Of a DNA stretch of 64,000 nt, positions 12,564-24,104 are shown in pieces (the stretch's first letter is position 1; the number at the start of each line of letters is the position of its first letter). The translations under genes and the position numbers were made by a program. Origin of the DNA: Ganoderma boninense. Its lineage: Eukaryota; Basidiomycota; Agaricomycetes; Polyporales; Polyporaceae. The DNA is taken from positions 5,410,134-5,474,133 of the forward strand of contig CM035304.1 of NCBI GenBank assembly GCA_002900995.3, given 5' to 3'. Under the pieces are notes generated by a model. The model was not told the DNA's origin, did no database searches, and worked only from the letters and a program-made list of their open reading frames with translations.

Positions 12564-13563
12564 ATGTCTAAAAGCTGGGAATGCGCGCTGGCTCTACGTA
12601 GGGCGGCCAGCTGTCGCGAGCGGGTGTCAATACCCATTAGTGCGTCCTCATTCACGTTCTTTGGGTACAGGACCTCACAGAGGGTTGTAGCCGCAAGGTA
12701 TGCGTCGCGGCCAATGTCCACCCAAATGACGCAGGCACAGGTGGATCCAAAGCAAATCACTCCGAGGCCCGAACTTCTACCTCGCAGGTCAACGGAGCAG
12801 TGGAATAAACAAGACGATATTCTCGTACAGCACCTCAACCACATGTTTTCTCCCTTGCAATTTCCACCGGAACTGGCTTCTCGAATATTGACCCATGCAA
12901 GTCACCCGGACGCTAGCCGTCGTCACAACGCTCGCCTGAGCTTTGTAGGTGAGTGTATGCGCGTAAAATATTCCGTGGACCCTCATATTCCTCCCCCTGC
13001 ATCATTGATATGCTTATACGCGTGCAGGACGGCGCGTTTTGCAATCCTACCTGCTCATGTTCATCCACTCGTCACCCGCTTTGCGACCCGACCACGACTT
13101 CGAGAAGTTCATCTCGCACGCTCTCAACACGTACACCCTCGGAGAACTCGTCGCACCTAAATGGGAACTCGGCAAGGTCACCAAATGGAAGCCAATGAAC
13201 GTTGGCAGTCTGTCAAGGCCTCTCGGTCCGGATGATGATGTTCCGTCCCCATTCACTGATGTGAAGGCCGACAATGCGCGTAGCATCGGTATGTACAAGG
13301 TGCACGGGACAACGGTCGAGGCTGTAGTGGGCGGTGTCTTCCATCAATTTGTATGTGTCTTCTTCAGTCGTGTCCTAGAACTCCACTTAAGCGATCTCGC
13401 GCGACTGTAGGGCGGAGCTGTCGCACATCGTCTCTTCCATACTCGCCTCCTCCCTCACCTGTGTGTAGAAGGCACCATGCAAGGTCTCCACGCCGGATTC
13501 CACGAGCATGCGCTGGAAGTCTGCGAGAAGATGGGAGGGCGGAAGGGGCCGCTGCTGCGGTGA
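12564..13563 (+). CDS. MRPL3: Mitochondrial large-subunit ribosomal protein mL44 (RNase III fold)
   Basis: Structural protein of the mitochondrial 54S subunit related to RNase III. The first ATG of the open exon (12564) gives an Arg/Ser-rich, acid-poor leader ending near RTSQRVVAARYASRPMST, suitable as a presequence; a second ATG at 12714 is possible. The body contains FSPLQFPPELASRILTHASH, then LSFVGRRVLQSYLLMFIHS with an intron after FVG. TLGELVAPKWELGKVTKWKP follows. After a second intron (donor after HQF) comes GGAVAHRLFHTRLLPHLC. The catalytic acidic residues of true RNase III are not evident, as expected for mL44. The stop is at 13561-13563. Confidence 0.85.
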
Positions 13564-13784
13564 GAGGATGATGCATCGGTTTTTAGGCCCTCAATAGATA
13601 TCTTACTTGCACATGAAGTAATCCATGCTCTGCCACTTTCGCTCCCTCCTCGCCTCACATCTCGCATGCGGACCGTTCACCAAGTTCGCCGTTCATACCC
13701 AAGGCAGGGTATCCCCGAAGCCATGTTCAACAGCGCCCAGGACCTTGGGCGCTAGGTGTTCGGGCTTTCTCCTCGACCACTACC

Positions 13785-16125
13785 ATGACGAAAACTACAG
13801 CGCCTTATGGCACTTGGATGTCCCCCGTTACGCCCGATGTGGTGTTGAAGAGCGTGCGTTATTCTAGAGTGATCGAAAAGGTCCTCGCCATGATAACTCC
13901 ACGAAACAGAGCAGCGCAGTCTCTGAACTCTTCGTCGATCCGATCGCATCGACGATCTATCATATCGAGAAGAGACCAGCAGAGGCAGGCCGCAATGCCA
14001 TCGTAGACACGGAGAAGGGCGAGGACGTGGTAGGAAAGGAGTGGAATGCGCGAACTGGAGTGCACGAGGTGCGTATTATGCTCTTTCGCGTCCACTCCCT
14101 AGGCAACTGATTAGTAGTATTCAGTACGGCGGGGCTTCCGCGATCGCGTATAATGGCATCATCTATTTCTCCCACTTCAAAGACGGTCGCGTATACAGAA
14201 AGAAGGAAGGCGAGGACCCTGTGGCGATTACACCTGGTATGTCCACTTTCCTTCCCTTCCTTCCAATTCCGGTCCGTGGAGGGATGAAACTTGTCCCGGG
14301 CTCTTCTCGTAGAGAACAAGAACCATCGCTTCGCACAGTTCGCAGTTCACCCCAAACAGACACACCTGCTCGTTGCGATCCTTGAAGACCACACCAAACC
14401 ACAGCCGGCGGACGTGGTCAACACGCTCATCGTGATCAACTCCGAGGAGAAGACGATATCGCCTCTTGTCTCCGGCGCGGACTTCTACTCCAATCCGCGC
14501 TTCTCGCCGGATGGTGCGCACATTGCCTGGCAGCAGTGGTTCCACCCCGATATGAGCTGGGAGGGCTGTGAAATCAACATTGCAGAAGTTCATGCCGATA
14601 CCTCCTCCATCAAGGTCGCGAAGCCGAAGACCGTTGCAGGGAAGCCGATCGAGATCAGTGCAATTAACCCTTCGTGGGCTTCAAGCGATGTCCTGCTCTT
14701 CGTCTCGGACAAGCATGGCTACTGGAACCCTTGGAAATACTCGGTGTCTGCTGGCGAAGCGTCTGCGGTCCTCCCTAAACCCGTTGATGAAGACTTCGCA
14801 GAGCCGGGCTGGCAACTCAGCTTCAGCTTCGGCACACCCCTTGACAGCGACGGCAAATATGCCCTATTTACCGCCTTGAAAGAGGGCCGGAATGTCTTGT
14901 ACCTCGTCAGCCTCCTCCATGGTGCACTCGAGGAGCTGGAGTGCCCGTACGTGCATGTCACCTCCATGGTCCGCGTGACCCACGAGGCGGTCATCTTCCA
15001 AGGCTCCCGCAACGATGGGGAGGAGCAGACCGTCCTGTGTACCATCAAGGACTATGCCAAGCCGAAGTTCACTCCCATTGGATCCGGGTCGGACAAGGAC
15101 GAGCTGCCGTTCGCGCGGACGTATGTCCCGGAGCCACAGTCTTTCGCGCTCCAGGATGCGGAGACCGGTGAACCCTCCCATGTCATCTTCTACCCGCCTG
15201 CAAACCCCGACTTTACGGCGCCCGAAGGCGAGAGACCGCCTGCAATCTTCTACATCCACGGTGGGCCGACAAGTCGGACCCCCCAAGGACTAAGCTACAA
15301 GCGGCTTTTCTACACTACCCGCGGATGGGCATGGTGAGTTGATGTTCTCCAGTGATGCTTCTAGCTGTAACACCGGCCTCCTTGCTTTCAATTAGGGTGG
15401 ACGTGAACTACGGCGGGAGCAGTGGTTACGGGCGCAAATACACGTGAGATGCCACCCCCAAAACAAAGCTTAACACAATGAACTGACCGGGCGACGCCAC
15501 AGAAAACGGCTGGAAGGCCAGTGGGGGATTGCCGATGTCCACGACGCGGTCGTCGCCGTCAAGCAGCTCTCTTCGGCACCATACTTCCTCGTCGACCCCC
15601 AGCGCACGGCCATCACTGGCGGCTCTGCGGGCGGTTACACAGTGCTGAAGACACTGTGTTCGTACCCGGATGCATTCGCAGCTGGAACTTCGTCGTACGG
15701 CATCTCCGACTTCTTTAAGCTGGCCGAGTTTACGCACAAGTTCGAGAGCCAATACCTATTCAAGCTCGTCGGCGGGACGCCAGATCAGGTTCCGGACGTC
15801 TACAAGGAGCGCTCGCCGGTCTTCCTCGCCGACAAGATCAAGTCGCCTCTCTTGGTACGTTCTCTTTCGGGAGTGGTGGCATAGCGGCTCGCTGGCACTT
15901 ACTGAATGCACGTCTTTTCTGTAGGTCCTGCAAGGCTCCGAAGACGCTGTCGTCCCTCCGAACCAGGCGGAGGGCATCGTCGAGACCATCCGAAAGCGTG
16001 GCGGGCGCGTCGAGTACACCGTGTTCCAGGGAGAAGGCCACGGATGGCGGAGGGAGGAGAACATCCGTGCGGCGCTCGAGAAGGAGCTTGCGTTCTACGA
16101 GGACGTGTTCGGTTTGCGGCGTTAG
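13785..16125 (+). CDS. S9-family serine peptidase (acylaminoacyl/dipeptidyl-peptidase-like)
   Basis: Prolyl-oligopeptidase-type alpha/beta-hydrolase with an N-terminal beta-propeller. It starts MTKTTAPYGTWMSPVTPDVV; a 53-nt intron follows LKS and the next exon continues SSAVSELFVDPIASTIYHIE. The propeller includes GVHEYGGASAIAYNG and FSPDGAHIAW. The catalytic domain has the oxyanion stretch IFYIHGGPTS, the nucleophile in ITGGSAGGYTVLK, the acid in LQGSEDAVVPP and the His in FQGEGHGWRRE, so the triad is complete. There is no signal peptide, which suggests a cytosolic enzyme. The length of about 650 aa fits the S9C group. Introns also occur near 14070, 14237, 15334, 15445 and 15854. The last codons read FGLRR-TAG. 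Confidence 0.92.
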
Positions 16126-17914
16126 GTGGCGAGTCACCGGAACAAATCAAACCCTCGTATCATTGATGCTCACTGAGAATCGCGCTTGACTGTCTGGTCA
16201 AGACGGTGTTAATTGCCGTAGCTCACTGTGGCAAGCATATGACCGGCATGGTCAGACGTTCATGCTCGCGCCATAGACGCAGACGATCGGATGCTCAATG
16301 GACACATGCGCTACATGCGCTCCAAAGGATCATCAGCTAACGCATAGTTCCAGACAGGAATATCGGAAACGACCGCGATGTTCAAGTCCGTATATTCGTA
16401 CGAGTGCCGTTTCCTTGTGGTCTCACCGGCTTCTTCTCTGCCTCATTCTCAACTTCGCCTTGGTCCGTTGACTGTCGAGCCAGCTCGGACTCTCTTAGCA
16501 ATAAAGTTAACGGGCGTAACGGCCGTCGGCCGTGTCCGGTTTGGGTAGGCCGAGTGAGGCCGGGAGTGCCTCGTGGTCACGGAACGCCCCGCCACAACAA
16601 GTTCGCGACCGCTCGAAGCTTGACGTTCGTTCTCGCATCTCTCTCACCAAGAATGTCATGTTCTGTCCCCAAATAGGAGTGAACTGGTACGTTGAGCGGC
16701 GTTCATCATACAAACGAAGCCTACTCACAGTCCGAACGAGCTCCGGGGCATCAAGCTCTAGTCCGCGGCCAGGCGCAACCCCGGATTCTAGTCAGCGAAA
16801 TTTGGCAGATTGCACCTCGCGGCGCATAAATGCCGACAAAGTGCCAATAATCTGCGAGTGCATCGATCGAATCCCGTCTTCGGAGATAAACACGTCATCG
16901 GTGACTTGCCAGTCGAAGATCATGATGCACGACCAAGAGCAGTCGGAGCCAGGACGGTTCATGGCGCGCCCAGGATGGACTGGACGTGGCCTTCCCTGCG
17001 CATTGCACACTGAACACCACAGATTCTCGTCCTGAGTATGGATCATACGCGGCTCGACGGCGGTGGCTCATTCGCGTATTGACAGCAGGACTGCTCTGGC
17101 CACCGCCGTCCGCGTGCGAGGGTGTGGGAAGCGCAGGTCCATCGGCCCCCAGAGTGCCTGTCTTCCAACTACAATTTCACCGTCGGTCCGTCAGTGAAGA
17201 CGCCGCTTCCTCCGGTCCAAACGTTGGTGTAAATCCTCATGACGATGCGTGGGCACGGTATGCGGCGCTGAATGGCGTGTATCCTAACGCTCGAGCCTCC
17301 GCTTGCTCGGTGGATGCTGTCACCCTTGAACCGTATCTTCGAGGTCATCTGTTCACATTCGGTTAGCGGTCTGCTGCCCCATGCAGCTGCGTGGGTAGAT
17401 GCCGCTGCCCGACCGCCTATCACCCGATTGGACAGTTGCCTTGTGGCTTCAGCAAACGCCATCAGGGCGACCGACGTAACCACACTTGCCCGCTGCTTCT
17501 CCATCTGATCATTGCCGTACTGCAGGCAGGACTCAGGTGCGGTGACTACCACATACGTCAGTGCTCAACTGCAGAAGTGTATTCTGACCCCCTTTTGCCA
17601 CAGTTCGCCTCCCTCTCAGGACCGGCTCTACAAGGCTGGATGCTTGGGAGGTGCGAGGGATGTCGGTCAGGACCGCAGCAATGATTCAAGGATCCAGAGG
17701 CGCGGACCACCGTAGAATGAATCACATCACCGGCTTCCAGTAGGGGCCCGAATCATGACCAGATCCTGCACGCGCTCCGCATCGTACCGTGGGTGTATCC
17801 CAGGCAAGTGATCTACATCCCTCACGCGGATAGTCGCTCACCTGGTCCCCGTATAAATGCAGCCAGTGCCCCGAGTATGTTCGACATCCTCTCCAAGGAC
17901 AGTTCGATTCGACA
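16126..17914. other. Long intergenic region upstream of the glucanase array
   Basis: About 1.8 kb. Several ORFs of 60-170 codons exist on both strands (for example 16507-17046 minus), but none shows a family motif or a coherent exon chain. The last 100 bp contain the promoter of the first GH128 gene, which resembles that of the second. Confidence 0.5.
17852..17858 (+). promoter_or_regulatory. TATA box of GH128 copy 1
   Basis: TATAAAT lies 63 nt upstream of the ATG. The surrounding AGTCGCTCA and CGTATAAATGCAG are repeated almost exactly before copy 2, so the core promoter was duplicated with the gene. Confidence 0.6.
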
Positions 17915-19100
17915 ATGCGTGCCTTCTCATCCGCCTTCGCTGCACTTGCCCTTTTCACGGTCGCTGCTCAGGCCGGCAAGCGTGGTCTCACCTGGCCGTG
18001 GTGTAAGTCCTTGCATGCCGCTCCACCCCGTATAGAGATGTACTGACCACTTTTCCCACAGTCAACAGCCCTCTGTAAAGACCCCCAACTTCTCCGCAGT
18101 GGCCAATTACTGACTCTTTACAGCGATCCGGGTGTCTTCAACAACGGGGATTGTGAGGTCGTCGCTATGTACGTCATATTGCACATCTTGTCATCGCATC
18201 GTGCATGCTGAGATGTTGACCGTGACCCCACAGCTATGACTACGAGACGTACGCGCCTCCTTCCACCAACGGCAATGGCGGTCTCGGCTTCATCGGCATG
18301 CAGCGTTGCTTGGACTGCGATTCTAGCCCTATCAGCCAACTGGCCACCCGCCAGCAACAACAGGGCTGGGCCAGTAAGTCTCCCGTTATCCTTGCCAATT
18401 GGACCTCGAGCCCACAACTCACAAACCCCTCAGCCGTCTTCTCGCTGAACGAGCCCGACGTCAACGGCATCTCCCCCAGCCAGGCCGCATCCTGGTACAA
18501 GCAATACATCAACCCCCTCGCCATCAAGAAGGCGCTCCCCGCCATCACCTCCAGCTCGAGCTCGGGCCAGGGTCTTAGCTGGCTGCAGCAGATGGTCAGC
18601 GCCTGCGGTGGCGGTTGCTACTTCGACTACATCAACCTGCATTGGTACGGGCCCGACTTCGCGACCTTCCAGAGCTACGTCGAGCTGGCGCACGCGACGT
18701 TCCCCGTAAGTCCAACTCGTTCGTTGGGTAGCCCATCATCAACATCAGCTGGTTTACTCAGTACCGCTCTTCCAACTATAGAACTACCAAATCGTGATTA
18801 CCGAATTTGCCCTCCAGAACCCCTCCGGAGGCCAGGCTGCCCAGTACGTGCTCCCCTCAGGTTCTCTCGCGTACATATGTGGGGCCATCGTACTCACCCT
18901 CCCACAGGGTCGCCTTCTTCAAGCAGGCGTTCGCGTACCTCGACTCGCAGAGCTTCATCCAGCTCTACTTCCCTTTCGTCGCGACGTCTCCCGCTCTCCT
19001 CCAACAGAACGACGGTGCCGCCGCCTCGTTCGTCGGCACCGGCTCGTGCTTGTACACTAATGACGGCCAGCCGTCCGCCGTCGGCGACCTCATGTACTAG
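17915..19100 (+). CDS. Secreted GH128 beta-1,3-glucanase, tandem copy 1
   Basis: Predicted endo-beta-1,3-glucanase acting on fungal wall glucan. The signal peptide is MRAFSSAFAALALFTVAAQA, and the mature protein starts GKRGLTW. The catalytic acid and nucleophile are expected in LNEPDVNGISPSQAASWYKQ and IVITEFALQNPSGGQAAQ. Other family blocks are GFIGMQRCLDCDSSPISQLA, CGGGCYFDYINLHWYGP and LYFPFVATSP. A 13-nt micro-exon (tcaacagccctct, 18061-18073) supplies FNSPL. Introns of 48-70 nt interrupt the gene at the same places as in copies 2 and 3. It ends with GDLMY-TAG. The length is about 270 aa. Family assignment is from remembered GH128/Asl1-type motifs. Confidence 0.9.
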
Positions 19101-20058
19101 GCGCATACGGTGGAGCAACCTCAACAGTAGGCTTAGCGATGAAGGAAATGGTCGTTAAGACTCAGCGAACTGTTCCCAAAATCGTTTTGTTTCTCGGATG
19201 CTTTGCCCTCTGTAACTTGTTTTATGTCTGACTAATCGATATCATTCTGCATGAAATGTTCCAGCTGAATAGAAGGAAATGGTTGTGTGCATCCCTTTGC
19301 GGCCTCGGAGTCAAGTATGTAGCTCTTGCGAACGTCCAAGGCTGTTATCCCTTCCGTCCGCGCCCTCTGGCTTACCACATTCATTTTTCTGTACAATTGA
19401 GTCACTCTTCTCAAACTTGGTCCCAAACACGGGGGCATCTGCAGTAGACGAGTCGGATGCGAATTTTGGACCTCGCTCGTCAAGTTTTCAAGCTCAAGGT
19501 CTGCTTCGGAGCAGAGTTGAACCCGAGTTGAACCGTTTGGGACCCTGACTGGAGTGCGCTAGCTTCAAGGAACGGTTCGGTTCGATCCGTCGGTCCCCAG
19601 CGGCGCGCCTGATCTGGACCACGAGTCTGGCCTGGCGGCAGTTGGTGCCTCCCGAGCTCGAGTTTGTCTTCGATCCAACTCTTTGACGTCCTTGTGCATG
19701 CTCGGAACATAATGAACACCTGAGATTCCGACATTCGAACCACGGTTTGCTGGCGAGATAATACTTCAACAGCCCTCTAACGCTTTGATGATCGGCCCGA
19801 GGTACGGATTCTCACTACCCGTCATGTCTGGGGCGGACTCGACCTGACCTGCTGCTGCATACATATATCATTCCGGCCGATCCAGCTATCCGACAAAAGC
19901 CCCTCGCTGCATAGTATGTAACCGATTGAATCCTGAACAATAGAAGACATGTGTGGGATGCCACGGCAGCAACGAATGCTGCCACCAGGATGGTGCGTTC
20001 ACGTTTGAGCGCAATGCACAGGTTCCTCCAGTCCCGACGTAACACCGGAGCCGTCTTC

Positions 20059-20079
20059 AAGCTTCAAGCTTCAAGCTTC
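20059..20079. repeat. Short tandem repeat, 7-bp unit aagcttc x3
   Basis: Three perfect direct copies of aagcttc, preceded by a partial copy (cttc). It is a minor microsatellite in the intergenic spacer; each unit contains a HindIII-type palindrome. Confidence 0.9.
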
Positions 20080-20800
20080 AGGCTGTGACTCTAGTGGCCC
20101 CACTAAATTTAATGGGTAGGAACCCACCCGGACACCATGTTTCGTTGAGTAGTATGCATGAGAAAAGCGTCGGAGGATATCCCGAAGCCCTCTGCGCATC
20201 GTGTGGATGATATGCGCACGGAAGGATGGCCTTGCATGATTGTCGGCCCATCGACGACGAAACGGTGTTTTTCCGGGCCCCGATAGGCCCCGATTCATTG
20301 CACAATTCAGCAACAAGCCATCAAGTAGTCCGACGTGCAACCACGCCGATGCCTGCCGATGCACTGCTTCATCTGATGAACGCAGCTTCCGCCGGGGGTA
20401 AAGGGCGGTAACCAGCTGCAGCTGCGCAGTGATTCAGACTGCAGCGCTTCGGCGAAGATCCTTCGGGAGGTGAGTAGACCGTATTCTCTCTTTTGAGGTT
20501 GGTCTCACTTTTTTTTGGCAACTGAAGAGGTTCAACGGCCTGTTTGTCCTCGTTGACCAGAAACTTAACTTTACCAGAAGGCTAAGCCATGGCCGATCGC
20601 GATTGACGGAATCATCAGGACGAGTAACTGTACCTGTAGGCGCGAATCATTGCTGACCACGTCAATCACTGACGTTAAATTTACGCTAGGGGCAGCCGAA
20701 ACTTGAACTGATCCTGCGCGTATCCGGCACTGCATCCTGGGCGTCGACGACCGATGATTCGCATCACCAGTGCAGGCAAGCAGTCGCTCATCTCGCCTCG

Positions 20801-20807
20801 TATAAAT
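20801..20807 (+). promoter_or_regulatory. TATA box of GH128 copy 2
   Basis: TATAAAT at 20801 lies in the context CAGTCGCTCATCTCGCCTCG just upstream, matching copy 1. The distance to the ATG is 170 nt against 63 nt in copy 1, because the leader gained the segment holding the GC palindromes. Confidence 0.6.
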
Positions 20808-20879
20808 GCAGCGTAGGCTTGCCCACGAATGTTCCTCGAAGTCCTCCCCGGTCTTCGACAGCCTGCTTGCTTTCTTCCA

Positions 20880-20933
20880 GGGCTGCGCCCTTCCCCTTCC
20901 TTTCAGCTTCTTGTTTAGTCCAGGGCTGTGCCC
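20880..20933 (+). repeat. Duplicated GC palindrome in the GH128-2 leader
   Basis: GGGCTGCGCCC at 20880-20890 and GGGCTGTGCCC at 20923-20933, start to start 43 nt. Each is a 4-bp inverted repeat (GGGC/GCCC) around three bases. The same pair with 42-nt spacing precedes copy 3, and the second is followed by TTTCACG. Confidence 0.85.
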
Positions 20934-20970
20934 TTTCACGACACCTATCCTCCAACTCCTCAGCTGAACA

Positions 20971-22134
20971 ATGCGCGCCTTCTCATCGGGTTTCGCTGCG
21001 CTTGCGCTCTTCACCGCCGCCGCTCAGGCTGGCAAGCGCGGCCTCACATGGACGTTCTGTAAGCTGTCTTCCTTCCGCTGACATAGTACGAGCGTTTGCT
21101 TACTGAGATGACATTAGACAACAGCGCTCTGTAAATGTCCACAGATTCTCCGCTGCAGTCAAGTTACTTACTTGAGACCGTGCAGTGACCCAGGAGTATT
21201 CAACAACGGCAAGGGCTCGGTCGTCGCCATGTAAGCCGAGTAACGCGCTTCCTGGTGTTCGTCCAAATGCTCACTGACGTTATCAGTTATGACTACGAGA
21301 CGTACGCACCGCCATCAAAGAACGGAGCCGGTGGCCTTGGCTTCATTGGCATGCAGCGCTGCTTGGACTGCGACTCTAGCCCCATCAGCCAACTTGCGAC
21401 CCGTCAGAAGCAGCAGGGCTGGGCCAGTCAGTTTTCATTTTTCCTCTTTCTTCGCCTTCAAGACTCACAATCACCCACTTCTAGCCGTGTTCACACTGAA
21501 CGAGCCCGACGTCAACGGCATCTCGCCCAGCCAGGCGGCCTCATGGTACAAGCAGAACATCAACCCTCTGCAGATCAAGAAGGCGCTCCCGGCCATTACC
21601 TCCAGCACGAACGCGAACCAGGGCCTTGACTGGCTGAACCAGATGGTCAGCTCGTGCGGCGGTGGCTGCTTCTTCGACTACATCAACCTGCACTGGTACG
21701 GCCCCAACTTCGGCGAGTTCCAGAGCTATGTCGAGCAGGCGCACGCCCACTTCCCCGTACGTCCGCCCCATCTACCGTTTTCGCCGTTCTCGGCTCGCTG
21801 ACTGGGTTTGCGGACGACAGAACAAACAGATCGTGATCACCGAGTTCGCCCTCCAGAACCCCTCTGGGGGCCAGAGCGCGCAGTACGTCCTGATTCTCCC
21901 GTCGAACGATCGTGCTTGTGCTTACACAGATTCTACGACAGGGTGGACTTCTACAAGCAGGCGTTCGCGTACCTGGACAAGCAGAGCTTCGTCGATCTCT
22001 ACTTCCCCTTCGTCGCGACGTCGCCCTCGCTCCTCCAGAAGAACGACCCCGGCGCGGTATCGTTCGTCGGCACCGGCTCGTGCCTGTTCACCGACGACGG
22101 CAAGCCGTCCGCCGTCGGCAACCTCATGTACTAG
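20971..22134 (+). CDS. Secreted GH128 beta-1,3-glucanase, tandem copy 2
   Basis: Paralogue of copy 1 with the same exon plan. The signal peptide is MRAFSSGFAALALFTAAAQA, then GKRGLTWTF. The spliced protein is about 270 aa, with the probable catalytic glutamates near residues 102 (LNEPD) and 194 (VITEF). The 13-nt micro-exon is acaacagcgctct at 21118-21130 and encodes YNSAL. The cysteine blocks CLDCDSSP and CGGGCFFDY and the C-terminal FVGTGSCLFTDDGKPSA are retained. No stops or broken splice sites are seen, so the gene looks functional. The mature region is closer to copy 1 than to copy 3. Confidence 0.9.
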
Positions 22135-23939
22135 GCGCGTCGCATTGCATTACGTTGCCTGCATTTGCGAGAGTTGCCCGCGACGGCGTTCGCGCACGGA
22201 TGCTGTGCTGCGACGAGTTTCTTAAAATTAGACGGAGGCGCCGCGCCGGCCCCACACGGCCCCCCGTTGGTGTCGCGTTTCAAGCTACATAAGTACTCTT
22301 GCGGGCCGACGGAGACTACGGATTCGTCGGATTTGTTTTACGTTGGATGGGATACTGTGCATGCAGTGTAGTTGTTGGATACCCCTTTAATGAAAGCATC
22401 AGGCTCAGTTCCGGAGAGTCCACCTGGCCGTGTGCTGCGTGTGTTCATGTCCGTCCCTTCCTCCGAAAGCTCCTCATTCACTCATTCCGAGCCAGCTAAG
22501 ATGCGGAGTATAGACATACTTTTTTTCTTCCAAGTCGGGCCCTTCAAGTGCCTGAGTTCAGGTCGAGCCTCCCCGTCTTCGAGGCATTGGGCGCTTCATG
22601 CAGCACTGTTAGGCGCTTAGCCACCCGACCTCAAGGCTGTGCCGAGGCACGCGGTGCGCATGCAAAGCTTGCCCTCACCGTTTTCTATCCCATTCGAGGT
22701 TTCCAATTCCTCTTGCCCCGCCTTGGTTCCGTCACATGGCTCCACTGGGGGCGAGCCTTTCGATTGAAAGTGGACTTAGACGGCCGTCTGGTTGATGCTG
22801 ATGACGAGGTGCGTGGCTATCAGCGTATCACTGCGCCTTGCATCCGGACCGAACTGGGCTCCTCCCTCTCTCTGCCTCCGGTACATAACCCTCGGCCCAT
22901 CAACCGGCTGTATACCCCGCACTGCCCAACCGTGGATAGCACAGAGGATTACAGTGATAGACAGGTCCAGGTACTTTGGCATGCGACGGGATATGTTTGG
23001 TGACACATGCAAATGCCACCTGGGCCGCGCCTGCCAACGACCGCCGTTTGCGACCGGGATACAGGATTAGGTTCCGGACTCGGGGCAAGATGGACTGTCG
23101 ATCGTTGAGCGGTAGTTAAGTCATGATTGCCTGGTCTCTGATCATGGGTCAGCGATGGCTGTGTCTGTAATCGAGCGCGAGTCTGAAGGGAGTCTGAAGC
23201 ACTCACCTTCGCAAGTACCTCCGGTCGAAACACGCCGCCGTTAGCACTGTCGCCGTCCGTAGGTGGATAGTTATATATTGCCGCTTTGGAATCGTACTGA
23301 CATGTGTGTACAGTATCGCCCAACAGGATGCTATGCCTCCTACCACAAGTGCAGAGCGGACGACCGAGACTCCTGGCGCACCGTCCGCACGTCAAACTCT
23401 GATTTGCGCCGCGGGCGACAACATTAAGGCTCGGTCTGCCGCATGATTATTGGAATGGGCGAGAGTCGCTCCTCCTCCCGATTCGGATGGATCACCTTGT
23501 GAGCCCGACAATGCCCCATCAACGGGCATATGTAGCCACACTGCCACATCGCTCCTTCATCTGATCTGCAAAACGCCTCCTTACAGAGACACCGGTGCCA
23601 AGTGCGTCCTATGATCGCAGTGCGTGGCCGCGTCTGTCCCAGACGGCGGCCATCGGTCTTCCTAGCAGAGTCTTTCTGTGCTGACCGTGGTGAATTCATT
23701 AGGCGGCGACATTCTATGGGATAGAACAGGGCGGCGGCGGCGGCGGCGTCGGTCTGGCTCTAGGGAATGGAGCAAGGCGTGTACAGACACGTACGTATGG
23801 TCTCGTACGTTGGTTCAATCAATCGCATCCTGTGCGCGAGCGGCCGAAACTCGACTTAGACCTGCGGCGCTTGCAGAGCTGCGTCATGGCTGTTTCATGA
23901 CCGGATGGCGTGCATCACCGAATGTTTTCACCCTGGCTC

Positions 23940-23949
23940 GTATATATAC
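23940..23949 (+). promoter_or_regulatory. TATA-like element of GH128 copy 3
   Basis: GTATATATAC is the best TATA candidate upstream of the third glucanase, about 165 nt before its ATG. Its flanks no longer match copies 1 and 2 beyond CTCG. Confidence 0.5.
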
Positions 23950-24019
23950 AGGGCAAGACGGCGGTAGGATGTCCCTCGTCCTCTTTCTTCTTCTTTCGCC
24001 TCCTTCTTTACTTTCTTAC

Positions 24020-24072
24020 GGGCTGCGCCCTTTCACGCCTTTCTTCTTCCAACTTTCTTTCGGGCTGCGCCC
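24020..24072 (+). repeat. Duplicated GC palindrome in the GH128-3 leader
   Basis: Two exact GGGCTGCGCCC copies at 24020-24030 and 24062-24072. The first is followed by TTTCACGCC, as in the copy-2 leader. The surrounding sequence is pyrimidine-rich (TTCTTC tracts). Confidence 0.88.
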
Positions 24073-24104
24073 ATTTTTTTCTGCTTCAACGCCTATCAGC
24101 CACA

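Larger units (their letters stand above)
19101..20970. other. Spacer between GH128 copies 1 and 2
   Basis: About 1.9 kb with no convincing gene. It includes a short tandem repeat at 20059-20079 and the promoter of copy 2. The spacer is not visibly similar to the one after copy 2 apart from the promoter end. Confidence 0.5.
22135..24104. other. Spacer between GH128 copies 2 and 3
   Basis: About 2 kb without a credible gene. It contains a short GGC run at 23731-23750 and the promoter and leader of copy 3. Confidence 0.5.

Noticed and set aside
16507..17046. Minus-strand ORFs of 73 and 84 codons in the spacer before the glucanases
   Set aside because: No splice pair joins them in phase and no domain or motif is visible.
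19484..19760. Possible LTR or second tRNA around gttgaaccc / ggttcgatcc
   Set aside because: The B-box-like words lack a foldable cloverleaf, and no terminal repeats or duplications flank the region.
17722..21014. Minus-strand ORFs starting MKRASAAK and MKSASAAK upstream of GH128 copies 1 and 2, which look like a repeated gene
   Set aside because: They are antisense copies of the duplicated signal-peptide exon; the similarity comes from the glucanase duplication.
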